From: Chitinophagaceae bacterium
Lineage (GTDB): Bacteria > Bacteroidota > Bacteroidia > Chitinophagales > Chitinophagaceae
Assembly (NCBI GenBank): GCA_019752295.1
Contig: JAIEMK010000018.1
Coordinates: 1 to 63,073 of the forward strand
Direction of reading: 5' to 3'
DNA: 63,073 nt
Position numbers and translations under genes: made by a program. Positions 1 through 7,624 of this stretch are shown piece by piece (position 1 is the first letter of the stretch; the number at the start of each line of letters is the position of its first letter). Below the pieces are notes generated by a model. The model saw only the letters and a program-made list of their open reading frames with translations, was not told where the DNA came from and searched no databases.

Positions 1-58
1 CTAGCTTCCCAATATGTAATTTATTTACGTGTTATGTATGTAACATGTATGAAAATCT

Positions 59-168
59 TATGGTGGTTTTGCCGGGGGTGTTCACCTCTTCCCATTCTGA
101 ACAGAGAAGTTAAGTCCCCCATGGCCGATGGTACTCGCATCACGCTGGGAGAGTAGGTAGCTGCCATA
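59..168 (+). rRNA. rrf: 5S ribosomal RNA
   Basis: The sequence carries the 5S landmarks: a TATGGTGG 5' end able to pair with CTGCCATA at the 3' end, the CCATTCTGAACAGAGAAGTTAAG core, and the GCTGGGAGAGTAGG 3' segment. Its length of about 110 nt fits bacterial 5S rRNA. The 58 bases before it are presumably the 23S-5S spacer, with the rest of the rRNA operon lying outside the window. Exact ends are estimated from the terminal pairing. Confidence 0.95.
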
Positions 169-177
169 TTTATTATA

Positions 178-212
178 AAAAACCCGTTCATTATTTTGGA
201 CGGGTTTTTTTA
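178..212 (+). terminator. rRNA operon terminator
   Basis: An AACCCGT/ACGGGTT stem with an A/T-rich loop is followed by a run of seven T. It lies directly after the 5S gene and probably ends the rRNA transcript. Confidence 0.85.
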
Positions 213-263
213 TGCCCTTAATGCAAAGGCAAAAGTAAAAAGTAAAAAGTCAAAAGTAAAAAG

Positions 264-307
264 TAAAAAAAAAAGGATACAATCGTCTTTGACAGACGCT
301 GTATCCT
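264..307 (-). terminator. Terminator of the small membrane-protein gene
   Basis: A long two-part stem (AGGATACA with TGTATCCT, then CGTCT with AGACG around TTGAC) is followed on the minus strand by ten T. It sits 39 bases past the stop codon at 346 and is a textbook intrinsic terminator in minus orientation. This supports the small upstream gene being real and transcribed. Positions 231-263, next to it, are a low-complexity run of AAAAGT-like units. Confidence 0.85.
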
Positions 308-345
308 CTTGAAATTGGGGGTTACTCGAAATCGATAAAAATCAC

Positions 346-594
346 TTAAGCCTGCTCGTAAGAATCGTTTCTTAATTTATTATAAGCTGCCAATACACAA
401 AAAATAAAACTTGATACTAACAACATTGTTTCTCCATGATCTGAATGAGAACTGTTACCGCCAGAAATGCCCGCCTGAGTTTGATTCGAAGTTGCATTAT
501 TTGATTCTGTTGCCTTCACTGTACTAGTTGCTCCAAAAAAGAACAAAAAACAAATGGTCAGAACTGCGATAGATTGTTTAAAATACTTTGTCAT
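346..594 (-). CDS. Small exported or membrane protein of unknown function
   Basis: An 82-residue protein that I do not recognise. Residues 1-29 look like a signal peptide (Lys-rich start, then a Leu/Ile/Phe core ending near VKA). A Ser/Asn/Gly/His-rich linker follows at 30-55, then a second hydrophobic segment at about 56-72 and a short charged tail. This could be a single-pass membrane protein with a periplasmic linker. A strong minus-strand terminator just downstream argues for a real transcription unit. It stands alone between the rRNA operon and an aldo/keto reductase. Confidence 0.6.
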   Translation of the reverse strand: MTKYFKQSIAVLTICFLFFFGATSTVKATESNNATSNQTQAGISGGNSSHSDHGETMLLVSSFIFCVLAAYNKLRNDSYEQA

Positions 595-710
595 GATATA
601 CTAGTTTAGTTGCTTAAACGGATACTAAAGTAGTATAGACAAATAGGGTATTCAATACCAGCTTCTTTGTATTTTAAAAAAAACTGCTTTTCACTCTTCA
701 CTCTTCTCTT

Positions 711-1592
711 CTAATCCACCTGTCCCCCTCTGGACGCTTCAAGTAATTTATACCAATCTTCTCTGGAAAGCTGAATGGCTTTGGCATCTCGGGCTTCAAT
801 AATCCTTTCTATCTTACTGGTTCCGAGTACCGGTAGAATGCCTGCAGGATGCAGGTATAACCAAGCTAGAAAAATAGCAGATACGCTGCAATTGTATTTT
901 TCCGTCATCATTTTTGCAGCATCCAGTACCCTTTTATTTTTTGGATCTACACTATTGTTGAAAATATTTCCTCCCAGTGGCGACCATGCCATGGGTATCA
1001 TATTTTTCTCGATACACTGATCTAATTGACCGTTAAATAAGGGCTCTGTATAAATGATGGATAGTTCTATCTGATTGTATTCAACTTCGATACTTTTTTG
1101 AAGCATGCTTACCTGATGCGGTAAAAAATTAGATACACCAAATTGATTAATCTTACCCGCATCTTTTAATAGCGTAACGGCTGCAGCAATTTCATCAGGA
1201 TGCATCAAAGGATCGGGTCGGTGAATTAATAACAAATCAAGATAATCGGTATGCAGATTTTTTAACGACCTTTCTACCGAGTTGATGATATGTTCTTTGC
1301 TGGTATTATACGACTTTACAGAATGCTCAGGACGGTTTGCTCCCAGCATTTGAATGCCACATTTACTAATGATCTGAAAAGACGATCGCTTTGTAGCAAA
1401 CTGTTTAAATGCCGCACCAAAATCGGCTTCAGTGGTATAATCTCCATAAATATCAGCATGATCAAAGCTGGTAATTCCATTGTCAAAGCAGGCTGCAATG
1501 ATTTCACGATATGCAGCAGTATCGAATTTTGAGCCCCAAGCACCCCAACGCATACAACCTGCAATGGGAGATTGATTAATAGGTGATAGCAT
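711..1592 (-). CDS. Aldo/keto reductase (YdhF-like)
   Basis: A cytosolic NAD(P)H-dependent oxidoreductase of the AKR superfamily, 293 residues from the ATG at 1592. The catalytic tetrad is visible as D44, Y49 (FDHADIYG), K77 (IISKCG) and H124 (LLIHRPD). The C-terminal WSPLGG and LGTSKIERI segments fit cofactor binding. The best family fit is the E. coli YdhF group; the substrate is unknown. The frame stays open upstream to 1832, but that part is an Ala/Val-rich antisense reading of the Gly-rich RRM gene and crosses its terminator, so the ATG at 1592 was chosen. Confidence 0.9.
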   Translation of the reverse strand: MLSPINQSPIAGCMRWGAWGSKFDTAAYREIIAACFDNGITSFDHADIYGDYTTEADFGAAFKQFATKRSSFQIISKCGIQMLGANRPEHSVKSYNTSKEHIINSVERSLKNLHTDYLDLLLIHRPDPLMHPDEIAAAVTLLKDAGKINQFGVSNFLPHQVSMLQKSIEVEYNQIELSIIYTEPLFNGQLDQCIEKNMIPMAWSPLGGNIFNNSVDPKNKRVLDAAKMMTEKYNCSVSAIFLAWLYLHPAGILPVLGTSKIERIIEARDAKAIQLSREDWYKLLEASRGGQVD

Positions 1593-1637
1593 ATTGATAA
1601 AATAAAATTGAAAAGAATAAATCAAGTGCAAGATGCA

Positions 1638-1665
1638 TAAAAAAAAAGTCCGACAAAGCCGGACT
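1638..1665 (-). terminator. Terminator of the RRM protein gene
   Basis: An AAGTCCGG/CCGGACTT stem around an AAAG-containing loop is followed on the minus strand by nine T. It lies just after the stop of the RNA-binding protein and before the aldo/keto reductase start. Confidence 0.85.
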
Positions 1666-1692
1666 TGAAATTTTTGAGTAGTAGTTGTGGAA

Positions 1693-2115
1693 TTAATACC
1701 TGTTGTATCCACCACCGCCGCCGCTTCCGCCACGGTCTCCACCACCACGGTTGTATCCACCGCCGCTTCCGCCGCGATTTCCACCACCGCCGCCGTAACC
1801 GCCGCGACTTCCGCCGCCGTTACCACCACCACCGAAGCTCTTCTTCTTGAAGCCGCCTCTTTCGCCTTCCGGACGTGGGGTAGATTCGTTAACGACGATC
1901 TTACGACCTAAATTCTCAGTGTCGTGTAACTGACTGATAGCAGTACGAGCCGCTTCATCATCAGCCATTTCAACAAAACCAAAGCCTTTGCTACGGTCGT
2001 TGTTGAATTTGTCGGTAACGATTTTGGCACTGGTTACTTCTCCAAATGGGGTAAACAGGTTTTGCAGGTCTTCACTGGTCATGTTCCAGTTAAGATTTCC
2101 AACGTAAATGTTCAT
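1693..2115 (-). CDS. Glycine-rich RRM RNA-binding protein
   Basis: A single RNA-recognition motif fills residues 1-80, with RNP2 as IYVGNL (3-8) and RNP1 as KGFGFVEM (43-50). A Gly/Arg/Asn/Tyr-rich tail with RGG-like repeats covers about 89-140. Proteins of this layout in Bacteroidota and cyanobacteria (Rbp family) bind single-stranded RNA and are often induced by cold or act on RNA stability. It has its own terminator and a separate upstream region of more than 300 bases, so it looks monocistronic. The tail is encoded by repetitive GC-rich DNA, which creates long false reading frames on the opposite strand. Confidence 0.95.
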   Translation of the reverse strand: MNIYVGNLNWNMTSEDLQNLFTPFGEVTSAKIVTDKFNNDRSKGFGFVEMADDEAARTAISQLHDTENLGRKIVVNESTPRPEGERGGFKKKSFGGGGNGGGSRGGYGGGGGNRGGSGGGYNRGGGDRGGSGGGGGYNRY

Positions 2116-2439
2116 GTTCTTTAAAAAATTATGTGATCAAAAACCAATGGTAAAACAGTAACCGAGAACCCTGAAGCATTTACGTAAAACCTTCTGAGAA
2201 ACAGGCGAACTGCCATTGGACTCCCGAAGATATCGAATTTTTCGAAATACCAAATTATTTTTCAACATTTTTTGGTTTTTTAAAAATTTGTTCAAATACA
2301 ATACTGTAGCGGATTTGGGAGGATTTATTCTTAAAAAATCCTTAAGACTCATCAGAATTACGCACAGTTGCCACATTGCAGAACCCTGAAGGGAGTTACA
2401 CAATTGCTGTTGCGTTATGCAATAGAGCTGGCACAAAAA
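2116..2439 (-). other. Gene-free stretch: probable long leader of the RRM gene
   Basis: About 320 bases between the rplI terminator and the RRM start codon hold no convincing gene. A 101-codon frame here (2137-2442) is Leu/Cys-rich and resembles no known protein. A/T-rich runs lie at 2240-2300. A long structured leader would fit a cold-shock RNA-binding protein, but no specific motif was identified. Confidence 0.4.
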
Positions 2440-2440
2440 C

Positions 2441-2471
2441 AAAAAGGCTACTCCGAAGAATAGCCTTTTCT
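2441..2471 (-). terminator. Terminator of the rpsF-rpsR-rplI operon
   Basis: An AAAGGCTA/TAGCCTTT stem with a 10-base loop is flanked by A/T runs on both sides. It lies 17 bases past the rplI stop codon. The minus-strand side ends in TTTTTGTTTTTG. Confidence 0.85.
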
Positions 2472-2487
2472 ATAATTTGAATGTAGA

Positions 2488-2934
2488 TTATTCGCCTACT
2501 ACTTCAAACTCGATCTCTACGGCATGGCCGTTACCGAAATCGATATTTGCTTTGTACAGACCCAATTCTTTTACTTCATCAGCAATAGAAATGCGCTTGC
2601 GATCGATCTCGTAACCTTTCTGGTCGCGAATCGCGCGGGTAATTTGCAAAGAAGTAACGCTTCCGAAAATCTTTCCGCTGGTACCGGTTTTTGCACCGAT
2701 TTTAACAGGAGATGATTTCAGAATGTCGATCACTTTGTTGATCTCAGCCAGCATACCAGCTTCTTTCTTAGCTTTTACTTTTAAACGCTCTTCTAATTGC
2801 TTTAGGTTTGAAGGATTTGCTTCAACAGCTAACTTAGAAGGGATCAGATAGTTACGTGCGTAACCGTTCTTTACTGCTACCAGCTCATTACGGCCACCTA
2901 AATTGTCTACGTCTTGAATTAAAATTACTTGCAT
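2488..2934 (-). CDS. rplI: 50S ribosomal protein L9
   Basis: 148 residues, the usual length of L9. The N-terminal domain begins MQVILIQDVDNLG and contains the family signature around VKNGYARNYLIPSKLA (22-37). A Lys/Glu-rich helix (about 43-72) links it to the C-terminal rRNA-binding domain (GKIFGSVTS at about 88). It is the last gene of the rpsF-rpsR-rplI operon and is separated from rpsR by a 103-base spacer with two hairpins. Confidence 0.98.
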   Translation of the reverse strand: MQVILIQDVDNLGGRNELVAVKNGYARNYLIPSKLAVEANPSNLKQLEERLKVKAKKEAGMLAEINKVIDILKSSPVKIGAKTGTSGKIFGSVTSLQITRAIRDQKGYEIDRKRISIADEVKELGLYKANIDFGNGHAVEIEFEVVGE

Positions 2935-2960
2935 GTTTTGTTTTTTAGTTCCCCGTTACC

Positions 2961-3010
2961 CAGTCTGGATTTCCGACTGTCCTAGACCGCCTTCGCTGAA
3001 GCTTCGGCGA
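2961..3010 (-). repeat. Two small hairpins in the rpsR-rplI spacer
   Basis: Positions 2961-2979 can fold as CAGTC-GGA/TCC-GACTG with one bulged base. Positions 2993-3010 read TCGCTGAAGCTTCGGCGA, a near-perfect palindrome centred on AAGCTT whose only irregular pair is T-G. Neither is followed by a T run in the direction of transcription, so these are not ordinary terminators. They may be mRNA processing or attenuation structures, or a dispersed palindromic repeat. Confidence 0.5.
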
Positions 3011-3037
3011 GTCAAGTTAGGGAAGGTTACTAATACT

Positions 3038-3301
3038 CTATTTCAATAAATCAGTTACATATGGTAACAAAGCCATTTGACGGGCTTTCTTAACTGCATC
3101 CTGAACTTTACGCTGATATTTTAAAGAGTTACCACTCAAACGACGTGGCAACAATTTACCTTGCTCGTTGATGAACTTCTTCAAGAAGTCGATGTCTTTA
3201 TAGTCAACGTATTTAATGCCATATTTTTTAAAGCGGCAGAATTTTTTCTTTGGCTTCTCCTGTTTGATGGCGGTCAGGTATTTGATTTCGTTCTTTGCCA
3301 T
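3038..3301 (-). CDS. rpsR: 30S ribosomal protein S18
   Basis: 87 residues with the S18 core: [18 protein letters not shown] (residues 19-36), LLPRRLSG and the basic tail [12 protein letters not shown]18 forms a heterodimer with S6 on the 30S platform. It lies between rpsF (2-base gap) and rplI in the conserved order, so it is co-transcribed with both. Confidence 0.98.
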   Translation of the reverse strand: MAKNEIKYLTAIKQEKPKKKFCRFKKYGIKYVDYKDIDFLKKFINEQGKLLPRRLSGNSLKYQRKVQDAVKKARQMALLPYVTDLLK

Positions 3302-3303
3302 GA

Positions 3304-3657
3304 TTAAGCCTCAATTTTATCTTGCATTGCGAATCCGCCATTTCTTTTCACATAGTTGTACTCGACGGCGTATTTATCGAGACGGGTGATCATGTGACGC
3401 ATGATTTGCTCATCGCGCAACATTTGGATCTTCAGTTTTTCGTTGATGTCTGAAGGACCCTGGAATTCTAACACCCAGTAAATACCGGTTGTTTTTTTCT
3501 GGATAGGATAAGCGAGTGATTTCAATCCCCAAGGATTGCTGTGCACAGTTGCACCACCCAGTTCAACGATCAAATCTGCATATTTTTTTTGCGCAGCTTT
3601 GAAGTCTTCTTCAGACAGAACCGGTGTGAAAATCACCATCAATTCGTAATTGTTCAT
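3304..3657 (-). CDS. rpsF: 30S ribosomal protein S6
   Basis: 117 residues, starting [19 protein letters not shown] as in other S6 proteins, with the conserved [15 protein letters not shown] and YWVLEFQG segments. It is the first gene of the rpsF-rpsR-rplI operon. A Bacteroidota -7 box lies at 3741-3748 and two hairpins lie in the untranslated leader. In other phyla the S6:S18 complex binds such a leader to repress its own operon; that is only a possibility here. Confidence 0.98.
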   Translation of the reverse strand: MNNYELMVIFTPVLSEEDFKAAQKKYADLIVELGGATVHSNPWGLKSLAYPIQKKTTGIYWVLEFQGPSDINEKLKIQMLRDEQIMRHMITRLDKYAVEYNYVKRNGGFAMQDKIEA

Positions 3658-3698
3658 TTACTGAATTTTGAGGTTATAAATTGGTTTCTCCCAGTGGA

Positions 3699-3732
3699 CA
3701 CCCCTTTCGGGATGAATCAGCCAAAACTGATT
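3699..3732 (-). promoter_or_regulatory. Leader hairpins of the rpsF operon, candidate S6:S18 site
   Basis: On the transcript, AATCAG/CTGATT (3715-3732) is followed at once by CATCCC-GAAA-GGGGTG (3699-3714), which ends in a GNRA-type tetraloop. Both lie between the predicted start site and the rpsF start codon. Ribosomal-protein autoregulation is known for this operon in other bacteria. I did not verify the bulged CCG motif of that element, so the role is inferred. Confidence 0.35.
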
Positions 3733-3740
3733 TGGGGCTG

Positions 3741-3748
3741 CAAAGGTA
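3741..3748 (-). promoter_or_regulatory. -7 promoter box of the rpsF operon
   Basis: The minus strand reads TACCTTTG followed by CAGCCCC, an exact match to the Bacteroidota -7 consensus TAnnTTTG. It lies 84 bases upstream of the rpsF start and leaves room for the structured leader. No clear -33 TTTG was found at the expected distance. Confidence 0.55.
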
Positions 3749-3856
3749 GGGGAATGAAACTTATTGGAGAAGTATTTTATCCAAAAAAATGAGAAATAAC
3801 AAGCCTTTCAGGGCAAAATTACACGATTAAATTAGGTTGGCCAGACAAAATGAGCT

Positions 3857-4903
3857 TCACTGGCTGTTTTTTAATAATATGACATAGGAAGGAAAGTGGT
3901 CGCTGTACCCGCCTCGGTAATTATTCCCATCCCAACTTCTTAAGGGATAACCTTTATAACGCCCCGAATTTTCGACCATAAATTGCTTTTTAAAAATTTG
4001 GGAACGATAAAAATAAAACCCCTTCTGGTCTGCATTTAACCAGGAGCGGGACAATAGAATTTGGTCGAATAACGACCAGTTGTCCTGATTGGCCAATGTG
4101 CCCATGCCATTTTGATACATGCGAAAAAAAGGATTGTATAATTCACCTTGTTTTAGGAGTGCAGGGTTTGCCTTGCTTTCAAGCACTTTTGTAATGCTGT
4201 AGCTATCGGGATTGTCATTCATGTCGCCCATCACAATGATTTTGGCTTCGGGCTCTTTTTTTAAAATATTGTTCAAAGCTGCCCTGCATGTTGCTGCAGC
4301 CGAAATGCGCGAAACAGAACTTTTGTCTTCGCCCCCTCTTTTACTGGGCCAGTGATTTATCAGAATATAAACCAACTCACCATCTAATTTTCCTTTTATA
4401 AAAAGAATATCTCTCGTTTCGAATTTTTCGTTGTTTAACGCCGGCATTTTTATATGCAATTTTTCAGTTGTTTCGATTACCAGATAATTCGGATTGTACA
4501 AAAAAGCAACATCTATTCCTCGACTATCTTTTGAATCAAAATGAACGATCTGATAGTGTCGATGTTTTAATAACGGATGACGAATCAGGTTATTTAGCAC
4601 TGTATCGTTTTCTATTTCCGCAACTCCAATCATGGCTGCTCCATCTGCAGATAAATCAGTGCCAATTTCACTAATCACTCTTGCAAGATGCGCTGTTTTG
4701 TCCTGATAGATTTTCTGATCATAGTGTTTGCTGCCGCTCGCTGTAAAATCATCATCGTTCACCATTGGATTATTGGTAGTGTCATAGAAATTTTCAAGAT
4801 TATAAAATGCAGCGATACATAGTTTATACCTTGTTTGATTCTTTTGCGCGATTGCTGTAAAGCAGAAAAAATATAAGAACAATATCCATTTCGCTTTTTG
4901 CAT
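3857..4903 (-). CDS. Secreted endonuclease/exonuclease/phosphatase-family protein
   Basis: 348 residues. Residues 1-19 form a signal peptide (Phe/Leu-rich, ending TAIAQ). The EEP fold motifs are present in order: NLEN (35-38), GVAEIEN (93-99, metal-binding Glu), NHWPSKRGG (183-191, catalytic His), GDMND (226-230), and YSDHFP (333-338, the C-terminal DH pair). The family hydrolyses phosphodiesters of nucleic acids, lipids or sugar phosphates; the substrate here is unknown. It is divergent from an outer-membrane barrel and a DUF5689 lipoprotein. EEP and DUF5689 domains often occur together in Bacteroidota, so an extracytoplasmic phosphoesterase for nucleic acid or phosphate scavenging is plausible. 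Confidence 0.9.
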   Translation of the reverse strand: MQKAKWILFLYFFCFTAIAQKNQTRYKLCIAAFYNLENFYDTTNNPMVNDDDFTASGSKHYDQKIYQDKTAHLARVISEIGTDLSADGAAMIGVAEIENDTVLNNLIRHPLLKHRHYQIVHFDSKDSRGIDVAFLYNPNYLVIETTEKLHIKMPALNNEKFETRDILFIKGKLDGELVYILINHWPSKRGGEDKSSVSRISAAATCRAALNNILKKEPEAKIIVMGDMNDNPDSYSITKVLESKANPALLKQGELYNPFFRMYQNGMGTLANQDNWSLFDQILLSRSWLNADQKGFYFYRSQIFKKQFMVENSGRYKGYPLRSWDGNNYRGGYSDHFPSYVILLKNSQ

Positions 4904-5038
4904 TTTTTTTTATAAAAATACTAAAGCATTTCTCCGTTGCAGTTCTGTTGCATCTAAAATTATTTTACTCACTAGTATTTACGAAAAGCCCGCTCTACTT
5001 TAGTTGTGTCAAATTATTGATTGCTTTTAATTTTTTGT

Positions 5039-7606
5039 ATGATAAAGATTACTACCGTATTGCTACTTACTTTAATGATGTCTGCTTTTGCATCCGGACA
5101 AGCCAATAAATCGAAGCGAACTGTTTCAGTGAAGCAGGAGCGAATTGATAGTATTACACAATCGTTTCTAAAAACAACAGAAGAGCTTTCCTATAACATC
5201 CCGGTGATTGATGAAAATACCCTAAAAGAAAATACGGATATGACTGTGTACCCTACACTGCACGCTGGTCGCGATGCCTTTAAGTCTGTTGTTTCTTTTC
5301 AATTCGGATCAATGCGTTTTCAGCAAAAAGGACTTCCTACAAATTATTCTAGTGTAACTGTGAATGGGCTTCCCATGATGGACATCGCCTCAGGTACCGG
5401 CTTGTGGAATAACTGGTGGGGGCTAAATGATGTTTTTAAAATTACCGAATCGAGCAACGGGTTGCAACAAAATAATTTTGCTGTTTCCGCTATTGGCGAA
5501 AGTAGTAATCTGGATATCAGGGCATCTAAGCAAAGAGCGCAAACCATTTTCGGGTATGGCTTTTCGAACCGCGCATATAATCATCGAATGCAATTCACCA
5601 ATAGCAGTGCTGTTAATAAAAAAGGATGGGCATACACTTTTAGCTTCGGGGGGAATTATACTACAATGCCTGCTATTCCCGGCACATTCAGTAACGGAAT
5701 AAATTATTTTTTTGGAGTAGATAAAAAAATGGGGGAACACCTTATTTCCTTTTCTCTTTTTGAATCCATAACGCATAAAGCAAAACAAGCTGCCATACTA
5801 AAGGAATCAGAAAAAATATTGGGCGATGCACTATACAATCCAGCATGGGGTTATCAGAATCATTCAGTTCGGAATGCAAATATTTCTTCACAAAGTCTAC
5901 CGGTTGTAATACTAACCCATGAGTATAGATTTTCTAATCAAAATTTTTTACTAACCAGTATTGCAGCATCGAAAGGCAATAGAAATACAACGGGATTGGA
6001 CTGGTATCATGCACCCGACCCACGTCCGGATTATTACCGGTATCTGCCCAGTTATCAAACGGATCCATTTTTAAAAGAACAGGTTATGCTAATCATGCAG
6101 CAGGACGTTTATAAAAGGCAGATTAATTGGGATGGGATGTATGAAGTGAATAATATCAGCAAGGAAAATATATTGAACGCCGATGGAATTGTGGGGAATA
6201 TAGTAAGTGGGAAAAGGGCCAGGTATATACTTGAGAACAGGATGGCAAATATTACTCGTTTAAATTTTGCCAGCTCATATCATGGTAGGTGGAATGAATC
6301 GGCTTTGTTTGACATTGGCATTACTGTTAGTTTTCAAAAAGTGCATTATTACAAAACCATTAATGACTTGTTGGGAGCAGACTTCTACGTAAACTGGAAT
6401 CAATTTGCAGAGAGTAACCTGCCTACAAATCCCAATTCAATTCAAAATGATTTGAATATACCTAACAGGATTTTAAAAAAAGGAGATGCATTCGGATATG
6501 ATTATAGCATTTTGCACAATAGAGCTACCACTTGGACACATTTGATGGTTCCGATGAAGCGCTTTGGATTTTATGTAGATGGAGAATTATCCATCACCCA
6601 ATTTTGGAGAATTGGTAATACGAGAAATGGTTTATTCGCAGATAATTCTTTCGGAAAATCGGTAGTAAACAATTTCTTAAATAGCGCTTTGAGATTGGGA
6701 ATTAATTATTCGATCAATGGCAAGCAATCTATTTTTATTGCATCGGCAATGGCTAACAAACCTCCAAGTTCCGACAACTTTTATATTTCACCCCGAACAC
6801 GTGATGCAACACAAGGAGATCTTATCAATGAAAATATTTTTTCGACTGAATTGGGATGGCTCTTACGATCTGCCAAATTAAAAATTCATTCAGGGCTGTA
6901 TTATATCGTTACAAAAAATGCAATGGATGTACTGAGCTTTTATCACGATGCTTATAACAGTTTTGTGAATTATGCTGTGAGGGGAATTGGACAAACTCAT
7001 TTTGGAATTGAATTTGGAATGGATGCCCGGCTTTCGAATAATGTTTCTGCACAGTTTGCCTTTGCCGGGGGAAACCATTATTTTAACAGCCGCCAAACTG
7101 CAATTGTAACTGCCGATAACACTGCTGCAGAAATTGAGAGAGTATTGATTTATGCTAAAAATTATCAGTCCCTCAATTCGCCACAATCTGCATATTCATT
7201 AGGCTTTAACTACAGAACTGCTACAAGATGGTTGATGAATTTGAATGTAAATTTTTTTGATCGGCAATTTCTGGGCTGGAATCCTATTCGAAGAACTGCT
7301 GAAGCCATTTACCCTATTGATCCAAATTCGGAAAAGGGGAAACAATTGTTGCAAATCGAAAAAATGCCGGCACAATATCTGATCAATTTTTTTCTAACCC
7401 ATTCTTTTTCGATTGGTAGGAAAAATAATCAGCAATGGGTTTGGAGTATCAGCATTAATAATCTTCTGAATAAGCAGGATCTGCTTGTTAACGGCTATGA
7501 ACAATTGCGTTTCGATTTCGATAATCGAGATCCCCAAAAATTCCCTCCGAAATACTTACACGGCATGGGAATTAATTTTCTGATATCAACTTCCTACAGA
7601 TTTTAA
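5039..7606 (+). CDS. TonB-dependent-receptor-like outer-membrane barrel protein
   Basis: 855 residues from the ATG at 5039 (a TTG at 5021 is less likely). A signal peptide covers about 1-21. Residues about 55-165 look like a reduced plug domain (VTVNGLPM, then repeated Asn/Gly stretches). The rest is rich in alternating aromatic and polar strands and ends in TSYRF, the terminal Phe typical of outer-membrane barrels. I see neither an N-terminal carboxypeptidase-like domain as in SusC proteins nor a clear TonB box. The DUF5689 lipoprotein gene starts 18 bases downstream, so the two probably form a surface complex, with the divergent EEP enzyme as a possible partner. Confidence 0.75.
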   Translation: MIKITTVLLLTLMMSAFASGQANKSKRTVSVKQERIDSITQSFLKTTEELSYNIPVIDENTLKENTDMTVYPTLHAGRDAFKSVVSFQFGSMRFQQKGLPTNYSSVTVNGLPMMDIASGTGLWNNWWGLNDVFKITESSNGLQQNNFAVSAIGESSNLDIRASKQRAQTIFGYGFSNRAYNHRMQFTNSSAVNKKGWAYTFSFGGNYTTMPAIPGTFSNGINYFFGVDKKMGEHLISFSLFESITHKAKQAAILKESEKILGDALYNPAWGYQNHSVRNANISSQSLPVVILTHEYRFSNQNFLLTSIAASKGNRNTTGLDWYHAPDPRPDYYRYLPSYQTDPFLKEQVMLIMQQDVYKRQINWDGMYEVNNISKENILNADGIVGNIVSGKRARYILENRMANITRLNFASSYHGRWNESALFDIGITVSFQKVHYYKTINDLLGADFYVNWNQFAESNLPTNPNSIQNDLNIPNRILKKGDAFGYDYSILHNRATTWTHLMVPMKRFGFYVDGELSITQFWRIGNTRNGLFADNSFGKSVVNNFLNSALRLGINYSINGKQSIFIASAMANKPPSSDNFYISPRTRDATQGDLINENIFSTELGWLLRSAKLKIHSGLYYIVTKNAMDVLSFYHDAYNSFVNYAVRGIGQTHFGIEFGMDARLSNNVSAQFAFAGGNHYFNSRQTAIVTADNTAAEIERVLIYAKNYQSLNSPQSAYSLGFNYRTATRWLMNLNVNFFDRQFLGWNPIRRTAEAIYPIDPNSEKGKQLLQIEKMPAQYLINFFLTHSFSIGRKNNQQWVWSISINNLLNKQDLLVNGYEQLRFDFDNRDPQKFPPKYLHGMGINFLISTSYRF

Positions 7607-7624
7607 ACGTTTAAAAATTGTGTT

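Noticed and set aside
231..263. AAAAGT-rich short repeats after the rRNA terminator
   Set aside because: Low-complexity A-rich sequence; the units are irregular and too short for a CRISPR or functional tandem array. No CRISPR array was seen anywhere in the window.
1593..1832. N-terminal extension of the aldo/keto reductase frame
   Set aside because: It is an Ala/Val-rich frame overlapping the Gly-rich end of the RRM gene and that gene's terminator; the family N-terminus begins at the ATG at 1592.
1665..1911. Two plus-strand frames rich in His/Arg and Ala/Thr
   Set aside because: They are antisense readings of the repetitive RGG/Gly-rich tail of the RRM protein and have no independent signals.
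2137..2442. A 101-codon minus-strand frame upstream of the RRM gene
   Set aside because: Composition is not protein-like (many Leu, Cys and Gln from A/T-rich DNA), it runs into the rplI terminator, and the region fits a leader better.
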